Shown here piece after piece: positions 58,337 through 64,000 of a stretch of 64,000 nt of DNA; the stretch's first letter is position 1; each line of letters opens with the position of its first letter. Under the pieces are notes generated by a model. That model was not told where the DNA came from, ran no database searches, and worked only from the letters and a program-made list of their open reading frames with translations. A program made the translations under genes and the position numbers. Source of the stretch: Lachnospiraceae bacterium. GTDB lineage: Bacteria > Bacillota > Clostridia > Lachnospirales > Lachnospiraceae. The stretch covers positions 41,105-105,104 of the forward strand of contig JAFLTA010000004.1 of the NCBI GenBank assembly GCA_022510685.1, read 5' to 3'.

Positions 58337-59434
58337 CTAGAGTTCAATCGCCTCTTCCGTTTCCGAATCAAAGAAATGCATTTTATGAGGCATCATTACG
58401 AATTCTACCTTATCACCAATCTTACTTACTTCATATTTGGATACTCTTGCCACTGTCGTAATGCCACCGAACTCAAAATACAGATTGTTTTCATTTCCCA
58501 TGATCTCCGTATTGTCAATAACTGCCCTCTGCTTATTATCTTTGTACAAATCCATATTCTGGTCATCAAATTTGATATCCTCTCCCCGAATACCCATGAG
58601 TAAGTTATTGGGGTGAGATGTCAGTTTGTCAGTAATGGTGTCGGGCAGAGATACTTTGTTTCCATCCTCAAATACAAGAGTGTCTTTCTCTAGTTTCACT
58701 GGATAAAAATTCATCTGCGGAGAACCGATAAATCCTGCCACGAATTTGTTTGCCGGATGCTCATAGAGTTCCATCGGTGCTCCAATCTGCTGAACCACTC
58801 CGTCCTTCATAATCACAATCCTGTCCGCCATGGTCATAGCCTCCACCTGGTCATGGGTGACATAAATCGTCGTACTTCCCAGTTCGCGATGCAGTTTGCT
58901 GATCTCATTTCTCATGCTGACACGCAGTTTGGCATCCAGATTGGACAATGGCTCATCCATGAGAAAGACCTTTTGGTTCTTCACAATAGCACGCCCCAAA
59001 GCAACTCTCTGTCTCTGACCACCGGACAGATTCTTTGGTTTTCTATAGCGGTATTCCTCCAGACCGAGAATTTTCACTGCCCAATTTACTTTTTTCTCAA
59101 TCTCATCCGCCGGCACTTTCATGTTTTTCAGACCGTAGGAAATATTTTTTTCCACTGTCATATGAGGATACAGTGCATAGTTCTGAAATACCATGGCAAT
59201 TCCACGGTCCATCGGTGCCACCTCATTCATTTTCTTTCCGCCAATCATCAATACTCCGCTGCTGATATCCTCAAATCCGGCAATCATGCGAAGTGTAGTT
59301 GACTTGCCACAGCCAGATGGTCCCACAAAAGCAATAAATTCTTTTTCCTCAATCGCCAGATTGAAATCGGTAACTGCATTTTTATCCGTTTTATCATATT
59401 TTTTACAAACATTTTTTAATTCAATAAAGCTCAT
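58337..59434 (-). CDS. MsmK/UgpC-type sugar ABC ATP-binding protein
   Basis: GPSGCGKSTTLRMIAGFED, LSGGQRQRVALGRAIVK, DEPLSNLDAKLR, MGIRGEDI. Confidence 0.93.
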   Translation of the reverse strand: MSFIELKNVCKKYDKTDKNAVTDFNLAIEEKEFIAFVGPSGCGKSTTLRMIAGFEDISSGVLMIGGKKMNEVAPMDRGIAMVFQNYALYPHMTVEKNISYGLKNMKVPADEIEKKVNWAVKILGLEEYRYRKPKNLSGGQRQRVALGRAIVKNQKVFLMDEPLSNLDAKLRVSMRNEISKLHRELGSTTIYVTHDQVEAMTMADRIVIMKDGVVQQIGAPMELYEHPANKFVAGFIGSPQMNFYPVKLEKDTLVFEDGNKVSLPDTITDKLTSHPNNLLMGIRGEDIKFDDQNMDLYKDNKQRAVIDNTEIMGNENNLYFEFGGITTVARVSKYEVSKIGDKVEFVMMPHKMHFFDSETEEAIEL

Positions 59435-59437
59435 TGT

Positions 59438-60316
59438 TTAACCCTCCTTTGATCCTGTTGACACAACACCTTCCACAATCTGTTTTGAAAAGAAAGAATA
59501 AATAATAATAACCGGTATTGTGACCATTGTAATAACTGCTAATGTCTGCCCCATTGTTGTATTATCGTTGGATGTGATCGCATTCAGACCAATCTGTGCG
59601 GTAAGCAGGTCACCGGATGTAAATACCAGTGACGGCCACAGGTAGTCATTCCAAACATTCAAAAATGTAAATACACTGACAGTAGCAACCACGCTTCTGG
59701 ACATTGGAAGTACCATGGTAAAAAAGTACTTAATCGGACTGCAGCGGTCTAACTGTGCTGCTTCATACACATCATCCGGCAAACTGAGAAACACCTGACG
59801 GAACAAAAAGATATTGAATGGGTTCACGATCATCGGAAGGATATAACCGATGACATTATTCAACAATCCTAATTTTGCAATAAACAAAAAGTGGATGGTG
59901 ATGATGGTTTCCATTGGCACGATCATTAACATCATAATAATCATCAGCCAGCGTTCCCGAAACGGAAACTTGATCTTCGCCAAAGCATATCCCGCCAGAC
60001 CATTTACAATTACCCCGAGTACGATCAACACTGCTGCATAAAAGAGTGTATTTAACATATACCGCACAAAGGAAGTGTTGGTTAATACGGTAATATAGTT
60101 GTCAAAAAAGTTTCCATTCAAAGCCGGTGGGACAAATGCCGCCAGAGAATTCATATCACTGGTAATCGCTGCATCTGTCTTGAATGAGTTTGCCAGCATC
60201 CAGAGAACCGGAAATAAAAAGAATAAGGATGCTATCAGCATGATCACTACTAAAATCACATTATTTCTTTTCTGTTTTTTGTTTAACATTTTCCTCCTCC
60301 TTATCTCTGGTTGCAA
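59438..60316 (-). CDS. Carbohydrate ABC transporter permease (MsmG-type)
   Basis: Six-TM MalG-type; EAAQLDRCSPIKYFFTMVLPMSRSVVATV; start may be MLNKKQKRN. Confidence 0.9.
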   Translation of the reverse strand: MQPEIRRRKMLNKKQKRNNVILVVIMLIASLFFLFPVLWMLANSFKTDAAITSDMNSLAAFVPPALNGNFFDNYITVLTNTSFVRYMLNTLFYAAVLIVLGVIVNGLAGYALAKIKFPFRERWLMIIMMLMIVPMETIITIHFLFIAKLGLLNNVIGYILPMIVNPFNIFLFRQVFLSLPDDVYEAAQLDRCSPIKYFFTMVLPMSRSVVATVSVFTFLNVWNDYLWPSLVFTSGDLLTAQIGLNAITSNDNTTMGQTLAVITMVTIPVIIIYSFFSKQIVEGVVSTGSKEG

Positions 60317-61166
60317 CCGTCTGGATAATAGTAAGTATCATGACAAAAATGGCAAATACAATCGCCATGGTAGATGCCAGACCGATTTCCCAGTTTACTG
60401 TGCCGGTTTCATAGATATCATATACCATTGTATAGGTGGAATGAGAAGGTCCGCCACCTGTCATAACCATCGGCTGCACCAACATACGGAAAGCACCGAT
60501 CGTAATGGTGATGAATACAAAGATGCACAAAGGCTTTAATTCCGGCAGGGTAATATCCTTAAACTTCTGCCAGCTCGTTGCATGATCCATGTCGGCCGCT
60601 TCATAAAGCGCCGGATTGATCGCCTGCAAACCGCCTAAGAAGATAATCATTTGATAACCCACCCCCTGCCATGCACTCATAATTGCAATGGACGGCAATG
60701 CTTGAGAGGCACTGTTGATAAAAGGCTGTGCAGATATTCCGAAATTTGCCAAAATGGAATTTAAGATACCTTCCGGGCTGTAAATCTGTATCCACAAAGT
60801 AGACACAACGGCAAGGGACATAACCACCGGCAGAAAAAATGCCACTTTGAAATACCTTTTACAATAGGTGACTTTGTTGATCAGCAGAGCCAGCCCTAAA
60901 GCACCCAAACCTTGTAGTGGTACAATGATAATCACAAAGTTTACTGTATTGATAAATGCTCTTCGGAAATCTTCATCCTTGAAAATCTGAAAGAAATTGT
61001 CTAAACCCACAAAATGGGTCAGACTAGGATTCAGGGCAAAGAAATCTGTAAAACTAAAGATCAATGTAAGTATCATAGGCAGGAACAGAAAGATCGTAAG
61101 CAACACTAACGCCGGTCCGAAAAATGTCATGCCTAGAATAGATTCTGATTTTTTCTTCATCGTCAT
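60261..61166 (-). CDS. Carbohydrate ABC transporter permease (MsmF-type)
   Basis: MalF-type; YEAADMDHATSWQKFKDITLPELKPL. Confidence 0.9.
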   Translation of the reverse strand: MTMKKKSESILGMTFFGPALVLLTIFLFLPMILTLIFSFTDFFALNPSLTHFVGLDNFFQIFKDEDFRRAFINTVNFVIIIVPLQGLGALGLALLINKVTYCKRYFKVAFFLPVVMSLAVVSTLWIQIYSPEGILNSILANFGISAQPFINSASQALPSIAIMSAWQGVGYQMIIFLGGLQAINPALYEAADMDHATSWQKFKDITLPELKPLCIFVFITITIGAFRMLVQPMVMTGGGPSHSTYTMVYDIYETGTVNWEIGLASTMAIVFAIFVMILTIIQTVATRDKEEENVKQKTEKK

Positions 61167-62494
61167 TTCACCGTATAACGCTTTAACTTGGCGTTAATCC
61201 TTTCTATAGATTTATCCAATTCTGTCTGCGGTTCTCTCCCGCTTAATACACAATCCTCTAGTACCTGCTGGAAAGATGTGCTTACCTGCGGATAAACAGG
61301 TGTTTTGGGTCTTGGATGTCCGTAGTTACTCAACTGATTATATAATGCGCTGTAGTTCTCATCGGTCCGGAATACGTCAATGGATTCAAATGCCGCATAG
61401 GTAGATGGGAAATTCTTCGCTTTCTCCCAAAGCATGGTTCCGCTTTCCACGCCACTCATCCACTTCACCAGTTCGGTTGCACCTTCAATATTTTCTGTCT
61501 TGGTAGATGCAGCGTATGCCCACGATCCTGTGGGGGTATACCGCTCCCCGCTCCATACGTCGCTGACAATATACGGTGCAACACCTAAATTAATATCCGG
61601 ATAGCTGGTATAGATGGTATTAACCTCCCATGCTCCATCAAACTTAAATGCGGCACGACCGCTTTCAAATAAACTGTCAATGGGCACTTTGGACATATAC
61701 CCTTTCTCCAGCAGCGTCTTAAAATATTCGATGGTCTCTACATTTTCCGCAGAATTGAATATTCCATCTACTTTCAGTCCGCTGTCATCCACCAGGTTCC
61801 CTTCATTAGACCAGAAAAACGGTGCATAATAGTAGATCGTTGCCTCTCCCACCGGAAATGTCATATCCAGTGCATATCCTTTCTTTGCTTCCATAATAGG
61901 TTGTAACTTTTCCAGAACCTCCAGAAACTCGGAACGGGTCCATGGATGGTCCGCATCCGGCACTTCAATACCTGCCTCCTCTAAAATATCCTTGTTGTAA
62001 TATAGCCCTACACTGGATTCCATAGCACCTAATGCATAGAGCTTATCGTCATAGGTTCCCTGATCGAGAATGGATTCCAAGTATACACTTCTCTCCTCCT
62101 CTGTCAGATCTGCCAGAGGTTGGATAATTCCGTTTGAGGCATAGGCTGCAATATTAGGGCCATCCACTGTCAATACATCCGGAAGGTCCCCGGACATTAC
62201 AGAGGCGTTAATCTTATCCGAATAACCTCCACCACTGTCATTTCTGGGAATGAACTCAATGTCAGCAAAATACTTGCCATCATACTTCTCATTAAATGCT
62301 TCCACTGACTCACGGTAACATCTGCCTTCATCCGTATCTTCAATAGAATGCACCCAGATAGAAAGGTATTGTTCCCCTTCCTCGTATCCGGCAATATCAC
62401 CTGGCTTTGGTATCTTTCCCTGACAGCCGGTCAAAGTACCTGTCATCAGAGAAGTCACCAGTATTGCCGTTAATAATCTCTTCATTCTGCTCAC
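61163..62494 (-). CDS. Carbohydrate ABC substrate-binding lipoprotein
   Basis: LTGCQGK lipobox; SBP1 family features DLPDVLTVDGPNIAAYASNGIIQPL. Confidence 0.9.
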   Translation of the reverse strand: MSRMKRLLTAILVTSLMTGTLTGCQGKIPKPGDIAGYEEGEQYLSIWVHSIEDTDEGRCYRESVEAFNEKYDGKYFADIEFIPRNDSGGGYSDKINASVMSGDLPDVLTVDGPNIAAYASNGIIQPLADLTEEERSVYLESILDQGTYDDKLYALGAMESSVGLYYNKDILEEAGIEVPDADHPWTRSEFLEVLEKLQPIMEAKKGYALDMTFPVGEATIYYYAPFFWSNEGNLVDDSGLKVDGIFNSAENVETIEYFKTLLEKGYMSKVPIDSLFESGRAAFKFDGAWEVNTIYTSYPDINLGVAPYIVSDVWSGERYTPTGSWAYAASTKTENIEGATELVKWMSGVESGTMLWEKAKNFPSTYAAFESIDVFRTDENYSALYNQLSNYGHPRPKTPVYPQVSTSFQQVLEDCVLSGREPQTELDKSIERINAKLKRYTVK

Positions 62495-62554
62495 TCCTTT
62501 CTTTGCAATTTGCTAGTTTCATAGATAATTTGTGCCACGTGTATACACTTTTTA

Positions 62555-62589
62555 TAACCGATTACATAACCAGTTAAGTAACCGGTTAC
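62555..62589. promoter_or_regulatory. Three tandem LacI-type palindromes
   Basis: TAACCGATTA (62555-62564), TAACCAGTTA (62567-62576), TAACCGGTTA (62579-62588). Confidence 0.8.
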
Positions 62590-62601
62590 TTTTACAGTAA
62601 T

Positions 62602-62630
62602 ATAGTAACACTCTTCCTATGTACTGTCAA
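62602..62630 (-). promoter_or_regulatory. Predicted promoter of the sugar ABC/GH32 operon: TTGACA-17-TACTAT
   Basis: Minus strand TTGACA (62630-62625), TACTAT (62607-62602). Confidence 0.6.
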
Positions 62631-62659
62631 GAAAATTTTTCCTAATTTGGTAAAAAATA

Positions 62660-62681
62660 TAATCGGTTACTTAACCGGTTA
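62660..62681. promoter_or_regulatory. Two tandem LacI-type palindromes upstream of the regulator gene
   Basis: TAATCGGTTA (62660-62669), TAACCGGTTA (62672-62681). Confidence 0.75.
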
Positions 62682-62756
62682 TATTTTTTGTTGTTTTCCC
62701 TTTTCCACTATGTTATTATAGTATATAGAGAATTATACACAGGAGGGGATATTCTT

Positions 62757-63782
62757 ATGAGCAAGAAAAAGGTAACCTTTGATGATATCGCAAAATATAC
62801 AAATTTTTCAAAAACAACCATATCCAGATATTTTAACAATCCGGATTCCCTGACTGTTAAAAATCAGGATATTATTGCGCAAGCACTCATTGATCTGGAC
62901 TACCAGGAAAACAAGCTTGCCAAAGTGCTGGCAAACGGAAAAAGTGAATTTGTGGGCGTTGTCATCCCCAATCTCTATCTGCACTACTATGCTGAAGTGT
63001 TGAATCAGCTCCTAATCTCATATGAGAAATTCGGCTATAAATTTATGGTGTTTGTGGGTACCGGTGAAGAAGAAACGGAACGAAAATATATCCAGGAACT
63101 GCTTGCTTATAAAATTGAAGGAATGATCATATTAAGCCACACTATCCCTTCTAAAGAACTTGCTTCTTATAATATTCCTATTGTTACGATCGAGCGTGAG
63201 GACGAATATGTAAACAGCGTCAACACCGATAACTATATGGGAGCACAGCAGGCTACCAGTCTATTGGCAAAAAGTAATTGTGATATCCTACTTCACATCA
63301 ATTCAAACGTTTCAGAAGAAACTCCTTCTTACAAGCGTATCCTTGGCTTCCAAGATATATGCAGAGAGCATAACATACAACACGAATTGATTATTCAGGA
63401 TTTTAAAGATTCCCACCAAGGAGCAGCAAAACAGTTACAGGATATCTATGAGTATATCAACGACAAATATCCAAATCAGAAAAAAGGATTATTCATGCCA
63501 AATGATACTTACGCTAATATTCTGCTAAATATCATTTTTCGTGAACATGGCAAGCTGCCGGATGACTATTGCATTGTGGGATTTGATAACTCTCCCATCG
63601 CCGAGGAAGCCATCATTCCCATCAGCACCATCGGACAGCAGATTGACAAAATCGCATATGAGGCTATGGATTTGTTAGTGACCCAAATGAACGAAAGAAA
63701 AAAACGCCGTCCGAATCCGCAAAAAGAATTAATCCATAAAAGTATCACCCCGATTTTGATACGGAGGGAAACTACGGAATAA
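62757..63782 (+). CDS. LacI-family transcriptional regulator
   Basis: MSKKKVTFDDIAKYTNFSKTTISRYFNNPDSLTVKNQDII HTH; GVVIPNLYLHYYAEVLNQLL; start with AGGAGGGG RBS. Confidence 0.92.
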   Translation: MSKKKVTFDDIAKYTNFSKTTISRYFNNPDSLTVKNQDIIAQALIDLDYQENKLAKVLANGKSEFVGVVIPNLYLHYYAEVLNQLLISYEKFGYKFMVFVGTGEEETERKYIQELLAYKIEGMIILSHTIPSKELASYNIPIVTIEREDEYVNSVNTDNYMGAQQATSLLAKSNCDILLHINSNVSEETPSYKRILGFQDICREHNIQHELIIQDFKDSHQGAAKQLQDIYEYINDKYPNQKKGLFMPNDTYANILLNIIFREHGKLPDDYCIVGFDNSPIAEEAIIPISTIGQQIDKIAYEAMDLLVTQMNERKKRRPNPQKELIHKSITPILIRRETTE

Positions 63783-64000
63783 ATTCGTCTTTTTATTACA
63801 AGCGATTCGACTATTTTGCACCAACATTTTTATAATACTATGGAGCAGTTTTGGCTTTCCTTAATTGGCGTTAATAAGGAAATTTTGTCTGAAGCCGATT
63901 ATCTTGATTTCACCTTTATACTCCATGGTGCTGTATCAATTATTAGCAGGCAAACCGAACAGCATAACCTTGATTTTGTAAAATCCTTACCCGACCGTGC
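63783..64000 (+). pseudogene. Open frame resembling a TetR-family C-terminal segment, truncated at window edge
   Basis: In frame from lacI stop: IRLFITSDSTILHQHFYNTMEQFWLSLIGVNKEILSEADYLDFTFILHGAVSIISRQTEQ; no HTH in the window. Confidence 0.25.

Overview
The window looks like a low-GC Firmicutes chromosome segment, most likely Lachnospiraceae (inferred from gene content and order, not from a search). Ordinary backbone: partial GH13 debranching enzyme, tRNA-Gln, ABC-F ATPase, znuBC-like metal ABC genes, CNNM/CorC protein, pyr genes (pyrC, pyrF, pyrK, pyrD, pyrE), asd, hisS, a compact dcw cluster (mraZ, rsmH, ftsL, two PBPs, mraY, murD, ftsW, ftsQ, ftsZ), lgt, ychF, a VTC/DUF4956/Cthe_2159-like cassette, a DHH phosphoesterase, and a LacI-controlled sucrose/fructan ABC operon (SBP, two permeases, MsmK-like ATPase, GH32, HPr-like, fructokinase). 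Best candidates for something undescribed: (1) a three-gene operon (6637-10658) with a MinD/ParA-like protein lacking the P-loop lysine and two leaderless, Cys-rich beta-helix proteins with helical N-domains; (2) a two-locus, 79-80 bp intergenic repeat whose units start with a perfect extended -10 (TGnTATAAT) followed by hairpins; (3) a 51-bp tandem array that multiplies the -35 half of the CNNM-gene promoter; (4) a GH13 glycosidase fused to an Isf-like iron-sulfur flavoprotein domain; (5) an orphan antisense-type sRNA with a consensus promoter, resembling the antitoxin RNA of holin-like type I toxin loci; (6) an accessory island of divergent paralogs beside an AgrC/AgrA-like LytTR system with a matching direct-repeat operator; (7) 12-bp-phased LacI operator arrays. 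All names come from reading the translations; no searches were run.
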